Shown here piece by piece: positions 9,050 to 18,404 of a stretch of 64,000 nt of DNA. The number at the start of each line of letters is the position of its first letter. Positions within the stretch are counted from its first letter, which is position 1. The position numbers were made by a program, and so were the translations under genes. Under the pieces are notes generated by a model, which did no database searches, had not been told where the DNA came from, and saw nothing but the letters and a program-made list of their open reading frames with translations. The stretch lies in contig NZ_CP018620.1 of NCBI RefSeq assembly GCF_001908275.1, positions 5,332,001 to 5,396,000 of the forward strand, read 5' to 3'. The DNA is from Paenibacillus xylanexedens. GTDB taxonomy: Bacteria; Bacillota; Bacilli; Paenibacillales; Paenibacillaceae.

Positions 9050-9850
9050 TCACATCATACTTACAATCCAACCGATCCAATACGCAAATGGAATTAATAA
9101 CATCTGCGCCAACAGAGTACCAAATAAACGAGATACAAGCATGCAGCCATAAATCTGATTCATGCGATCCAAACGGATCTCGCCACGTAATGATCGGTCA
9201 CTGAGCAGGGAGATCCGCGGATCAATCAGGATGGTTAACAAAATCGTTGCTATTCCGTTAATTAACCCGGTCGATTGGGAAGCAGCTACAGCCCGCCCTG
9301 GGTAAAGATACGCTGCGTATAAGCTGGACAGGACACCTGTGGTGTAGATTGCAGTTACCGCTACATTAAGCAGCATTAACCGTCTTGGCATCCCATGTTG
9401 TACCAATCGTTTGGCCATCTTCCAGGATGGCGGGGTGATGTAATACGTTGCATTTCTAATCTTGCTTCGCTTCAGCATACCGCGAACCATTGCAGGGATA
9501 GACCCGGCTGCTTCAAAATGCACGACCATTCTCGAAGACAGCTTCACCATGGTTGGAAAACACAATATGGCTAATGCCGTTCCAATCGTTGCCGCACCCA
9601 TTAACCAGTGTAGCTGTGCCGCAAAGTGTGGATTGGCTCCCCGTGTTGCAGTATCCACCAGATTACCTACCATTGGACCCTGGGCCATATTCGAGGTTCG
9701 AGAAACCAACAGCAAGATACCTGCCAAAGAAATGGCTAGCGCGATTCTGCGAGTGCGTAAACCACCAAGGCGTAGCGCGTATGACAAGCTGTCTGCGGCA
9801 TGAATCAGCATGGTGAACAGCATAGGGATTGCCAAGCTAAGACTAAACAT
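9050..9850 (-). CDS. amj: Lipid II flippase Amj family protein
   Basis: A 266-residue polytopic membrane protein of the DUF2837/Amj family, the alternative to MurJ for flipping lipid-linked peptidoglycan precursor across the membrane. Recognition rests on the N-terminal block (IHAADSLSYALRLGGLRTRR followed by the segment with LLVSRTSNM), which resembles Bacillus subtilis YdaH/Amj. Six to seven hydrophobic segments are visible. AAGGAG lies nine bases before the ATG. In B. subtilis this gene responds to envelope stress through SigM; no SigM promoter was identified here. The copy A repeat lies in the 5' region. Confidence 0.85.
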   Translation of the reverse strand: MFSLSLAIPMLFTMLIHAADSLSYALRLGGLRTRRIALAISLAGILLLVSRTSNMAQGPMVGNLVDTATRGANPHFAAQLHWLMGAATIGTALAILCFPTMVKLSSRMVVHFEAAGSIPAMVRGMLKRSKIRNATYYITPPSWKMAKRLVQHGMPRRLMLLNVAVTAIYTTGVLSSLYAAYLYPGRAVAASQSTGLINGIATILLTILIDPRISLLSDRSLRGEIRLDRMNQIYGCMLVSRLFGTLLAQMLLIPFAYWIGWIVSMM

Positions 9851-9970
9851 ATGTATGTACTCCTTTATATTCCTGTTATTGAACTTATTTCTTACATGGA
9901 CAGCATTATACTCCTCTGGCTTGCAAAAGTATAGGAACGAGATCCTTTTATATAAGTTGAACTAAAGAAT

Positions 9971-10156
9971 GTTTACACTGGACACTCCGATGACAGAACA
10001 ACCTTCCGATCGCTATTATCCGCAGATTTTCTGATTTCTTTTAGAAAGGGGTAAATCAGGGGATAAAGGCGAGTTTATGCTTACGAAGTTGCTTTCCACA
10101 GAAAGCTCATAGCTCCTCTTCTTCAGGTTCTTTCTGTCCTCTCCGTTTTGTGTAAA
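9971..10156 (-). repeat. Dispersed structured intergenic repeat, copy A
   Basis: One of four related intergenic copies. It is bounded by TTTACAC and GTGTAAA. Read on the minus strand it starts with ACGGAGAGGACAG, then CCTGAAGAAG, two hairpins (AGCTTTCTGTGGAAAGC; a second from GCCTTTATCCCC to GGATAA) and GCGATCGGAAG. It lies 120 bp upstream of amj in the same sense. The rest of 9851-10277 contains no gene. Confidence 0.7.
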
Positions 10157-10277
10157 TGTTTATTTCAATTTATATAGATCATCGGTAAATGCACTTACGA
10201 CCTCAGTTGTTCATCGTTTATCCCTCCCCTCACAGGGTAATATACAACTAATCCATCATCGTACAGGAGGGGTTTAT

Positions 10278-10748
10278 ATGCCTTGGAACAAACAGGATTA
10301 TCCGGTATCCATGAAGAACCTGGAACCACGTGTTAGACATAAAGCAATTGAGATTGCCAATGCTCTGCTCGATGACGGGTATGAGGAAGGGCGCTCGATT
10401 GCCATAGCGACAGCTAAGGCGGAAGAATGGGATGAAAATCATCCCGCACCGGAAAGTTCGAAATCGGACTCCACATCTTCTTCCGATCATTCGGACCACA
10501 AAAAGTCGTCTTCCACGGATCGTCGTCATTCCGAGCCCGTTTCTTCGTCCAAAAGTCATGACAACATCCATGTCGTGCCTACCGACTCCGGTTGGGCGAT
10601 CAAGGAAGAAGGAAAGTCTACCTATCTGTCCACATTTGATACTAAGGCAGAAGCTGTAGATAAGGCCAAAGAACTGAGTAGCAAACAAAATATTCGAGCG
10701 ATTATCCATAATCAGGATGGTCAGATTGCTTCTTCGATCAAGTCTTGA
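10278..10748 (+). CDS. YdaT-like DUF2188 protein
   Basis: A 156-residue protein resembling B. subtilis YdaT. The N-terminal part (MPWNKQDYPVSMKNL) and a helical stretch with ALLDDGYEEGRSIAIA are typical. A Ser/Asp/His-rich low-complexity linker spans residues 60-92, and the C-terminal DUF2188 domain follows (HVVPTDSGWAIKEEG, then TKAEAVDKAKEL). DUF2188 proteins are small, soluble and of unknown function; YdaT is linked to general stress. A strong AGGAGGGG ribosome site precedes the ATG, and a long-stem terminator follows. Confidence 0.85.
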   Translation: MPWNKQDYPVSMKNLEPRVRHKAIEIANALLDDGYEEGRSIAIATAKAEEWDENHPAPESSKSDSTSSSDHSDHKKSSSTDRRHSEPVSSSKSHDNIHVVPTDSGWAIKEEGKSTYLSTFDTKAEAVDKAKELSSKQNIRAIIHNQDGQIASSIKS

Positions 10749-10765
10749 ATGAATCGGAAAACAAC

Positions 10766-10808
10766 AAAATCCCTTTTGCTGCTGAAGAGCAGTCAAAAGG
10801 GATTTTGT
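10766..10808 (+). terminator. Intrinsic terminator after the DUF2188 gene
   Basis: A 14-bp perfect inverted repeat (CAAAATCCCTTTTG/CAAAAGGGATTTTG) with a 15-base loop. The arms themselves supply A and T tracts, so it may work in both directions and also end yitT. Confidence 0.75.
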
Positions 10809-10873
10809 ATGAACTTTAACTATCAAGACCTGAATATGACGCATACAGGTTATGGTTGTTCTGAAACGTATGG

Positions 10874-11608
10874 TTAATTGGATACCCCTCTAGCCACCGT
10901 AGTCCGTTGTGAAATAGCAGCAGCGTTAACTGCCTTGGCTGCAACCGATGGCATCGGCAATTTCACAGCCGAAGTTGTAACCACGGTTCCGCGAGCCGGA
11001 ACACTAACGACGTACGTGATGACTTTACTGGCAATCCATACGGCCAGAATCGTATATAAAGTTTCTTTTACCGGAAGAAAGAAAAGCGACAATCCCAATA
11101 CAAAAGCATCGCTGACAAAGAAAACCGTTCCCAGCTTCCATCCCTTCCAGCGGCTAACCAGCACGGCGAGAATATCGTCTCCGCCTGTCGCTCCACCGAA
11201 TCGAAGCACGATTCCAGCGCCTACCCCTGTCAATATACCGGATAGAACGGCCGGAATCCACAGATTTCCGTTAAACGACAATACCAGTGTGGAGTATCGT
11301 TCAAAGCCGTCATAGAATAGGGAAAATGCACCGACGCCAAGCAATGCCTGAATCATGAATTTCCAGCCTTTGAGGAACCAAGCCAGGATCATGACCGGAA
11401 TGTCCAGTAACAACATACCGATAGCAGGTGATAAGCCTGTTGCGTATTTTCCGAGCAGGGCCAGACCAACAAATCCGCCCTCCGATAAATGATTCTGAAA
11501 GTTAATGTGATAATAAGCAAAAGCTAAAATAAATGTACCGAGTAGCATAATGGCGAATTTGATCGCCTCTGTTTTAACGTGTTGTAAGGTTAACGATGTT
11601 CTCTTCAT
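10874..11608 (-). CDS. YitT-family membrane protein
   Basis: A 244-residue integral membrane protein with five to six hydrophobic segments of the YitT type. It shows the family's GGFVGLALLGKY block and the FGGATGGDDILA segment. It lacks the C-terminal DUF2179 domain found in many YitT proteins, ending instead in an Ala/Thr/Val-rich tail. Transport function is suspected for the family but not established. GAGGGAACCTGA leads into the ATG at 11608. The 950-bp upstream region contains copy B of the dispersed repeat and a plausible minus-strand promoter near 12190. Confidence 0.82.
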   Translation of the reverse strand: MKRTSLTLQHVKTEAIKFAIMLLGTFILAFAYYHINFQNHLSEGGFVGLALLGKYATGLSPAIGMLLLDIPVMILAWFLKGWKFMIQALLGVGAFSLFYDGFERYSTLVLSFNGNLWIPAVLSGILTGVGAGIVLRFGGATGGDDILAVLVSRWKGWKLGTVFFVSDAFVLGLSLFFLPVKETLYTILAVWIASKVITYVVSVPARGTVVTTSAVKLPMPSVAAKAVNAAAISQRTTVARGVSN

Positions 11609-11926
11609 TCAGGTTCCCTCGCAGTTTGTAGGTTGGTTTTTTAGACCGACCGTACCCTGCAAAAGGTAAGCCTGGAAGAAATCATCGTGTACGTCCTTCG
11701 AATATTCATTCCAATCCCCTCTTTCGCAGAGTCAGCCGTTTTTTTGAACCGGTTGGTGTACTCTACAAGGGGCGCTATGTGTATGAGAGATCGTAACGTT
11801 TCCAGATCGTCCTTGGGGAGATTGTCCTTCGGGAACTCATGGTATCCTGATCCTTTCTGTTCTGTTGTGGTTAGCTGTGCTCAGTTAAACTGAAAAATAA
11901 CTACAATGCATAAGCTTGAACATTTA
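11609..11926. other. Gene-free stretch, probable yitT leader
   Basis: No ORF with a ribosome site was found. It lies between yitT and copy B of the dispersed repeat and would be the 5' leader of yitT if transcription starts near 12190. No known riboswitch was recognised. Confidence 0.4.
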
Positions 11927-12125
11927 ATTGTACACTTACACTTGGATTACAGTACCCTCTTTTGATCGCGGTTATCCCCGGGATTTTTGGAATTCCATTT
12001 TCCCTCTGGGGAAAATCCGGTGATCGCTTATGCTTCCGAATCTGCTTTCATTCAAAAAGCTTTCAGACGAACGCTTCGCTTCTACAGATGGGTTCTGCAC
12101 TCTTCGTTCCTGTGTAAATTGTAAA
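11927..12125 (-). repeat. Dispersed structured intergenic repeat, copy B
   Basis: The most diverged copy of the four. On the minus strand it keeps GAAGCGAAGCG, a GAAAGC hairpin, CACCGGATTTTCCCC, ATCCCGGGGATAA and CGCGATC, and it ends with TGTACAA. It lies about 320 bp upstream of yitT in the same sense. Confidence 0.65.
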
Positions 12126-12508
12126 TCCAACTTACAGCAGTTGCAAGTTCATTCAGTTTAAACACCAAAGCTAACTTGCTTGTTCTTCTATTATATAACA
12201 CCAACGTGACCGGGTCTAAACAGTAGACCCCTCAAAAACAGGCATAAAGCAGCCTTTGGACTGCTCCAGCAGTCATACGGCAACACCAGGATAAGCAATG
12301 CTTGCTAATGGTGCAACCTGCTCCTTTATTCTATGACCAAAGCTTCCAAAAATAACTGTCAGTCACCCAACTGTGACAAATTGGGGCCTTTTTTTATTTT
12401 CTTGCGCTTTTTAAAGGAATCATTTTCCTTTCACACATACACTATAGCAAACGTAATCGGCTTATTCTTTGTCCAGTTCAGACGTTTCCAGACTTACTCT
12501 GCTGTTTA

Positions 12509-12517
12509 TGGTATAAT
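12509..12517 (+). promoter_or_regulatory. Extended -10 promoter of the TIR-like gene
   Basis: TGGTATAAT is a perfect extended -10 element. No good -35 box is seen 17 bases upstream. It lies 42 bp before the start codon at 12559. Confidence 0.6.
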
Positions 12518-12558
12518 ATAACAATTGAATCCCACTACCGTTTAAGCGAGGCGGATTG

Positions 12559-13596
12559 ATGAAAACGTTAAAGCCAAGAGTCTTTATTGGCTGCTCGCTG
12601 GAAGCGAAGCCGATTGCAGCCGCAGTACACGAAAACTTACGTTTTTCAGCCGAAGTTACCCCTTGGTATTCCGGGGTTTTTAATCCAAGCAGCTATACCA
12701 TGGACGATCTGGAAGTAGAGGTCCGTACGACTGACTTTGCCATTTTTATTTTTCATCCGGATGATATATCCAAAATCCGCGGGAAGTACTACGCGTCGGT
12801 CCGGGATAATACAATGCTGGAAATGGGTCTGTTTATGGGTCGTCTGGGACGAAAACGTATTTTTTTCATTCTTCCTGAGGATATTACAGACATCAAGGAC
12901 ACAACCAAGGTCGAAGGATTGCGTATGCCCACAGATCTGCTGGGGTTAAATCCACTCGTATATGAAATCCGTTCTGACGGAAAGTGGGCACCAGCCGTGT
13001 CCGTGGCATGTTCCAAAATCGCAGACAGTATTGAGGAACAAGGGCGCTGGAGTGATCCAGAATTGGAGAACATCATTGAGAAGCATAAACGCACTGAGGG
13101 AGAAGCAAGGTTACAACTGCTTAAGTTGCTGCGGTTCTTTAGGGAATTGCTGCGTACCCGCAAAGCAGATGCCAAGATGCTGGAACGAATGAGCGATGCC
13201 CTGCGTACTGCCTTTGTCTCTCATCCTCCATTCGCTGTACGTGGCACAGCCATATACCGTACAGATGACAGTGGTTACATTGAGCAATTATGTGGTAATG
13301 TTGGAGAACCGGGGAGAAAGTATGACTTGTCCGCTAACGACGACAAACAACCGGATGATCCCAAGCGCATTCTGGTGATTGATTCTTACCGGGAGAATAA
13401 AATCAAGATTAACCTGTATGATGATTACCTTGAGAAAGAGTATCTGCTATGCTATCCTGTAGCCAAGAGGTATGTTATCACCGTTCACATTATTGGACAT
13501 ATTGAAGCGGATGAGGCGGTATTTCAGCAGATTGACCTACAGAATCGTCAACTGTTCAACGCCATCAACGATTTGTTAGGAGGCGAACCGGAATGA
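12559..13596 (+). CDS. TIR-like nucleotide-binding protein with C-terminal sensor-like domain
   Basis: A 345-residue protein. Residues 6-125 match the TIR-like domain of predicted nucleotide-binding proteins (CAP12/PCTIR type, Pfam PF10137): RVFIGCSLE, VFNPSSYTMDDL, FHPDD, VRDNTMLEMGLF and FFILPED. Glu88 in the LEMGLF motif is at the position of the catalytic glutamate of NAD-cleaving TIR enzymes. A helical linker (140-205) leads to a C-terminal region (about 210-340) that resembles a GAF-type sensor (assignment tentative). The ATG at 12559 has GAGG seven bases upstream; the frame also allows TTG at 12556. It overlaps the next small gene by 4 bp. A role as an NAD-depleting or signalling defence effector is inferred from the domain. 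Confidence 0.78.
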   Translation: MKTLKPRVFIGCSLEAKPIAAAVHENLRFSAEVTPWYSGVFNPSSYTMDDLEVEVRTTDFAIFIFHPDDISKIRGKYYASVRDNTMLEMGLFMGRLGRKRIFFILPEDITDIKDTTKVEGLRMPTDLLGLNPLVYEIRSDGKWAPAVSVACSKIADSIEEQGRWSDPELENIIEKHKRTEGEARLQLLKLLRFFRELLRTRKADAKMLERMSDALRTAFVSHPPFAVRGTAIYRTDDSGYIEQLCGNVGEPGRKYDLSANDDKQPDDPKRILVIDSYRENKIKINLYDDYLEKEYLLCYPVAKRYVITVHIIGHIEADEAVFQQIDLQNRQLFNAINDLLGGEPE

Positions 13597-13826
13597 AACC
13601 GGAAACGAAAAAAATAAGCAAGCGCTGGGGCAGCGAAAAAAAGGTACGCCTCAGTTCTGCGCCCGAATCATCACGACCGGTTCCGGAACCCAAGGAAGAA
13701 GATCGTTTCCACAAGCCGGCCGTACCGCTAACTACCATTGGGCCCTCCCTGAAGGGCAAGGAAAGACCGTATAAGGTCATCCTTGAAAAAGAGGCGTTCT
13801 ACGAAAAGCCTCAATATCTTGCTTAA
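13593..13826 (+). CDS. Small basic protein coupled to the TIR-like gene
   Basis: A 77-residue protein of no recognised family. Its ATG overlaps the stop codon of the TIR-like gene (ATGA), the classic arrangement for translational coupling. It is rich in Lys, Glu, Pro and Ser and probably disordered in its first half. GGAGG lies inside the end of the upstream gene at good distance. A terminator follows directly, so the two genes form a closed bicistronic unit. A partner, regulator or antitoxin-like role for the TIR protein is possible but unproven. Confidence 0.7.
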   Translation: MKPETKKISKRWGSEKKVRLSSAPESSRPVPEPKEEDRFHKPAVPLTTIGPSLKGKERPYKVILEKEAFYEKPQYLA

Positions 13827-13875
13827 TTTCTGAACACATCATCAAACCTGCCGCTCAATCGGCAGTATTCCATAG

Positions 13876-13904
13876 GCCCCGCCGCCCAAGGCAGGGGCTT
13901 TTTT
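13876..13904 (+). terminator. Intrinsic terminator of the TIR-like operon
   Basis: GC-rich stem (GCCCCGCC with GGCAGGGGC, one bulge) followed by six T. Confidence 0.85.
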
Positions 13905-14191
13905 GTTGCTCATTTTCGCTAAAAATAAAACTGCTTCTACTCGTTGACTGGTGCCATCGTGTTAAGGCAAGGCATCCTTGAATCATGATCGCAATTCATT
14001 GCTTGTAATTACTTCTGTAGCAGACTGCATTGCATAAGGTTTATTTGGTTTATGGCCTTAGGTTTCCTGCAAAACCCATAAATTATACCTTATTTTGGAG
14101 CAGGCTTGTCCTGATTGTTGCTTTCAACAAACTAAAGAAGACGAGGAATGATCGTAATAGTTCACGTCTTTCCTGCTACTTGCTATTTCTA

Positions 14192-14221
14192 ATTATAATA
14201 TAAGAACATATGTTCTGTAAA
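14192..14221 (-). promoter_or_regulatory. Orphan minus-strand promoter with a LexA-type box
   Basis: On the minus strand TTTACA and TATAAT are 18 bases apart. The palindrome GAACATATGTTC (14204-14215) sits directly behind the -35 box and fits the Bacillus LexA consensus (GAAC, RNRY, GTTY). The 290 bp downstream to the terminator at 13904 contain no convincing ORF; only a 13-codon GTG frame beginning near 14150 was seen. Confidence 0.55.
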
Positions 14222-14291
14222 TAAAAAAAGAAAATATATTTTGATCTAAAATAATTTCAATAAGAGTTGAATAGAATTTATTTTTTTCTAT

Positions 14292-14329
14292 AAAAAAACA
14301 GGCAACGCATAACCTCGCGCTGCCTGTTT
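14292..14329 (-). terminator. Intrinsic terminator of the SLH protein gene
   Basis: The stem AAACAGGCA/TGCCTGTTT with an inner CGC/GCG pair is followed on the minus strand by a run of T. It lies 39 bp past the stop codon. Confidence 0.88.
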
Positions 14330-14367
14330 CATTAGTCATTAATTTCGTACATATAAGTTGGGGCTGT

Positions 14368-17300
14368 CTAAATCAGACCAGACTGTTGAAGCAATCTGCG
14401 TATAATTGCAGCTGTTTCGGCACGCGTAATCGATTGATTCGGAGCAATGGTATCTTTTCCACGTCCGGACACCAGTCCGGTAGAGATACTGGATGCTACT
14501 GCTTCCTTGGCCCAACTTGCTACTTGCTCAGCGTCTGCGTAATCAGACCATTGCTGAACGTTCCCGGCAGACGCAGCTGGTTCCATTCCAGTCACTGTCA
14601 TAGCGCGTGCAATGAGCGCCATCGCTTCCTGACGAGTAATCTGTGCCTGTGGACGGAATGTTCCATCTTCATATCCATCGATTAGGCCATAGCTAGCCGC
14701 CGTGGTCACAGCATCCGCGTACCATTCGTTTCCATTCACATCTTTGAAAGAGTTAACCCGTTCTCCAGGTTTTAATCCTAATCCACGTACCAGAATGGCA
14801 GCGAACTCTGCACGTGTAACTCCACGGTTTGGTTCAAATGTGGTGTCCGTGATTCCCTCGATAACCATACGTGAACCCATATCATTCACTTCTGTCTTGG
14901 CCCAGTGTTGGGCTACATCAGTGAAGGTATGCGGGTGCCAGATAACGGCATACACACTGTTGGTCAAGCTGTTAATCTGTGCATGGTACATCCCATTGAC
15001 CTGTGTAATTTTTGTGGGTACATGGCGCACAGTTCCTTCTGCATCCACCACAACACCTGTGGTGATTTGGTTAGGATCAACGTTCGCTGCTAATACAATC
15101 GTACGCGATACATAACTATTGAACTTATCCACACTCACGGATTTGCCATCGAAGGTGGCTGTTACTTTGAAATCAACTGGTGATCCCAGAAGAGTATATC
15201 CATTTTGCTGAGCTGCTGATTGTGCTGTCTGTATGACAGCTTCTGTTGGCTGTGAAATTTCGATTCCCAGTTTGATGTTCTCCAAGGAATTGTCAGAATT
15301 CACACCCAGTTGCTGCGCGAGCTTCTCAATATTAACCTGCTGTGCAGGTAACGTGTAAGAGGCAATATCCGTTTGAAGCACCAATACGGCTTGTTTGTCA
15401 GCCATGAGTTTGACTGTCTGCCCTGTCAGTTCACCAATAACCAGATCTCCTTGGCCATTACCTGTCACAGGGATCGTCACAATAGCGTTGTTCCCCTCGG
15501 TTTGAAGTTTCTGTCCAATGAGAGCTGCGTCCACTGTAAGGGTTACAACTTTTCGCCCGTTCACTTCAGTAGTGGCTAAGCTTCCAGCGTTCTCGGCTTT
15601 ACCGTTCACGAGCACCTTAGCACCTGTGGATGGTGGAGTTACGACGGGATTAGTCACTGGTGTACTTACACTGTTTCCACCAGAACTGGAACCCCCAGAG
15701 TTGCCAGATCCTCCACCGGAGTTTCCATTGCCACCTGATCCGCCTGAACTATCACTATTGCGCTTGATGTTCAGCGTATATGTTCTCTTGCTTACTCCAT
15801 CCAATGCAGTCACTTCGATGGTAATTGTGTTCATACCACTGACTAATTGCACGACTGTACTGTTACCACTGACACCATTAATTTTCACTACGGCTCCAGT
15901 TTGATCCGGTTTAACGCTAATTTCAGTCGTGCTAACGGAACTACTGACTGTTGCTTCATAGACCTCTATGTCTGGATTGAAGTCCGGTGATAAAGTAATT
16001 AGAGGCAAAGTGATTCCACTTAGTTTGGCGTTACTGATATCAATGCGATTAAAGTTAAGCGTGTAGCTATTACTGCTGCCATCCTCTGCTTGAACATCGA
16101 TAATTACAGGGTTTGAACCGTATACCAGATCCGTAACCGTGTATGTGTAAACACCATCTGTCACTGTTTCGTCTGTAGCCCCTGTTACATGTACAACTTG
16201 TCCTTCATTGGCTTTGCTCAAGGAGAAACTCACACTCATCACGTCAGATTCGAGATCTACGCGATAATCAAGCTCATCTACAGAGAAGTCCGGTGTCAGC
16301 TGCCCTGAACTTACCGTAAGGGTGGAGAGTGTTGCTGTAGATGACATCCATTTCGCATAAAGCGTAATATTCTGCGTCAGACTCATATTGAAGTCAAAAG
16401 CTTGAAGCAACTGGCTATCCTGATACCAGCCTGAGAACGTATATCCCGCTTTTTCCGGAGCATCAGGATTCACTGCCGAGCTATTGTAGTTCACCTTTTG
16501 ATTGTCAATCTCGGTTCCACCGTTGGATTCAAAACTAATATTTACATACAGTGGTTGCCACTGTGCATAGAGCGTAACATCACTATCGTTCATGGAGAAT
16601 GTATCTGCTGCGCTGTAGCTGATTCCGCTGCCGTCTGCCGCTGTATTCCATCCCGTGAACTGATAATCTTCTTTTTCAAGCGTTCCTGTGTTATCTGACA
16701 CTGTAACTATAGCTTCTTTTTCATATTTCTGATTATCTACTGGAATGCTGCCCGAAGTCGCACCATTCGAATTGTAAGTCACCGAATGTTCCGTAGAAAG
16801 CGTCATGACAGTCATTTTATTATCTTTTGTGTTGTCTGCATAAGCAACATAAGGCATTCCGTTTGGACCAAAAGCAAGCGAAGTGTCGTTTATTTGACCT
16901 GCAGAGAACGGTTTACCACCAACCACAGTCCATTGACTTCCGTCAAGCTTCATCATTACACCCTGCGGTTCCATGCTAAAATTAACAAGATTTTTAAAAG
17001 CTGTATACGGAATACCTTGAGGGTCAAAAGCAAGTGACATACTATTTAGCCTTCCTGATGAGAATCCCTCATTCCCTACCACTTTCCACTCGCTGCCATT
17101 CAATTTCATTACGGTTGCTTTAAAAACTTTCGAACCATCTTCAAAAGCAACATAAGGCACATTATTCGGACCAAATGCAAGTGAAAGATATGATGCTGAG
17201 TCTGCTGTAAATGCTGCATTCCCTACATTTTTCCATGAACCATCTGCAAACTTCATTACAGTTGCTTTTCTACTCGTTGAATCTGTATATGCGAGATGAA

Positions 17301-17952
17301 GAATTCCCGCATTATCAAACACTATTGGAGATAATCCAGAAGCATTATTTGTTGTAAATCCGACTGGGCCAACATTTTCCCACTGATTTCCATTCAATCT
17401 TTTCACTGTAATCTTATTACTCACAGATTGATCACGGTACCCGACATAAGGGATATTATCAGGACTAAGTGCAATTGATACATAAACCGCTGCCGCAGCT
17501 GAAAAACCAGCACTACCTACAATCTCCCATTGTTCTCCGTTAAATTTCATAACTGTTGCTTTACTTCCATTATCACCATCCTGATAAGCCACGTATGGAG
17601 TATTATGGGAATCAAATACGAGCGATGATCTGTTATGTATCACGCCAGTAGAGAAACCGGCAGGCCCCACGGATTGCCATGCTCCAGAAACGTATTTTAG
17701 AACGGTTGCTTTTCCGCCATTGTTTCCATCCTTAAATACGGTGTACGGTGTACCTTCCCGATCAAAGACCAACGTAATATTCTCCGCCTGCCCTGATGTA
17801 ATTCCGGCTCCACCCACATCTACCCATGTTCCACTCGCCGCATAGGCTCGTTCAACGCCCAACGCCCGAAACCCTGGAAATCCTCCAAATATTAAAGCAA
17901 CCACAATTAACATCGTTATCACTTTTTTAGGCTGCAGTAAGCGCTTATTCAT
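14368..17952 (-). CDS. SLH-anchored surface protein with beta-propeller and Listeria-Bacteroides repeats
   Basis: A secreted protein of about 1194 residues. A signal peptide (residues 1-39, ending AYA) is followed by seven repeats of about 48 residues with the pattern GF-S-LAF-PYVAY-D-KATVMKLNG-W-VG, likely one seven-bladed beta-propeller (45-400). Two Listeria-Bacteroides (Flg_new) repeats follow, ending TLYAQW and TLYAKW. Next come two cadherin-like beta-sandwich domains, a Gly/Ser linker and a beta-rich region. Three C-terminal SLH domains (FTDVAQHW, FKDVNGNEW, WSDYADAEQ) bind pyruvylated secondary wall polymer. The ATG at 17952 is favoured by AAGGA; ATG 17961 is an alternative. The ligand is unknown; adhesion or sensing at the cell surface is inferred. 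Confidence 0.88.
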   Translation of the reverse strand: MNKRLLQPKKVITMLIVVALIFGGFPGFRALGVERAYAASGTWVDVGGAGITSGQAENITLVFDREGTPYTVFKDGNNGGKATVLKYVSGAWQSVGPAGFSTGVIHNRSSLVFDSHNTPYVAYQDGDNGSKATVMKFNGEQWEIVGSAGFSAAAAVYVSIALSPDNIPYVGYRDQSVSNKITVKRLNGNQWENVGPVGFTTNNASGLSPIVFDNAGILHLAYTDSTSRKATVMKFADGSWKNVGNAAFTADSASYLSLAFGPNNVPYVAFEDGSKVFKATVMKLNGSEWKVVGNEGFSSGRLNSMSLAFDPQGIPYTAFKNLVNFSMEPQGVMMKLDGSQWTVVGGKPFSAGQINDTSLAFGPNGMPYVAYADNTKDNKMTVMTLSTEHSVTYNSNGATSGSIPVDNQKYEKEAIVTVSDNTGTLEKEDYQFTGWNTAADGSGISYSAADTFSMNDSDVTLYAQWQPLYVNISFESNGGTEIDNQKVNYNSSAVNPDAPEKAGYTFSGWYQDSQLLQAFDFNMSLTQNITLYAKWMSSTATLSTLTVSSGQLTPDFSVDELDYRVDLESDVMSVSFSLSKANEGQVVHVTGATDETVTDGVYTYTVTDLVYGSNPVIIDVQAEDGSSNSYTLNFNRIDISNAKLSGITLPLITLSPDFNPDIEVYEATVSSSVSTTEISVKPDQTGAVVKINGVSGNSTVVQLVSGMNTITIEVTALDGVSKRTYTLNIKRNSDSSGGSGGNGNSGGGSGNSGGSSSGGNSVSTPVTNPVVTPPSTGAKVLVNGKAENAGSLATTEVNGRKVVTLTVDAALIGQKLQTEGNNAIVTIPVTGNGQGDLVIGELTGQTVKLMADKQAVLVLQTDIASYTLPAQQVNIEKLAQQLGVNSDNSLENIKLGIEISQPTEAVIQTAQSAAQQNGYTLLGSPVDFKVTATFDGKSVSVDKFNSYVSRTIVLAANVDPNQITTGVVVDAEGTVRHVPTKITQVNGMYHAQINSLTNSVYAVIWHPHTFTDVAQHWAKTEVNDMGSRMVIEGITDTTFEPNRGVTRAEFAAILVRGLGLKPGERVNSFKDVNGNEWYADAVTTAASYGLIDGYEDGTFRPQAQITRQEAMALIARAMTVTGMEPAASAGNVQQWSDYADAEQVASWAKEAVASSISTGLVSGRGKDTIAPNQSITRAETAAIIRRLLQQSGLI

Positions 17953-18338
17953 CACTATCATCCTTCCGTTCGTCCTTTTTTAGTGCGATACTCTATTTCA
18001 TCCAGCTCGATCCCCGTCTAAACAACCTACATATCTAATTGAGAGCTAATCTACTACTTTGGTCTTGTTTTCATCAGACGTACATTCCATTGGAATATGT
18101 ATTCTTGAATGTTAGAACTCCTTTCGATGTGGTTTTAAATTTTACAGATATTATAACGAGCTACTATAAACAAACTCTAAACACGGTGAGTAACGTCTCC
18201 TCCATGTTTTTCATTTCGATAATGTGAAATTGCCTATGTGCCTTATCTCATAAAGGTTTTCAAATGATTCAAACTGCCTTGAAGAGAGAATGTAAATATT
18301 TTCAGGTTGAAACCTGCATGGTTCAGGAATATGCTGAC
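17953..18338. other. Divergent intergenic region, no gene recognised
   Basis: It separates the SLH protein gene (minus) from the gene at 18405 (plus). No RNA gene or convincing ORF was seen. Confidence 0.4.
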
Positions 18339-18364
18339 TATACTACAAACAGGAACATTTGTTC
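18339..18364 (+). promoter_or_regulatory. Candidate -10 box and LexA-like operator of the gene at 18405
   Basis: TATACT (18339-18344) is followed by GAACATTTGTTC (18353-18364), which differs from the LexA consensus by one position in the spacer. The box covers the expected transcription start. No clear -35 was seen. Confidence 0.45.
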
Positions 18365-18404
18365 TTAATTAGAACGATATATTTATGGCTAAGGAAGTGA
18401 CTAT

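Noticed and set aside
12230..12330. Small hairpins (GGGTCTA/TAGACCC; CACCA...TGGTG) considered as a riboswitch or tRNA-like structure
   Set aside because: No known riboswitch core or cloverleaf could be formed, and no linked gene with a fitting function follows.
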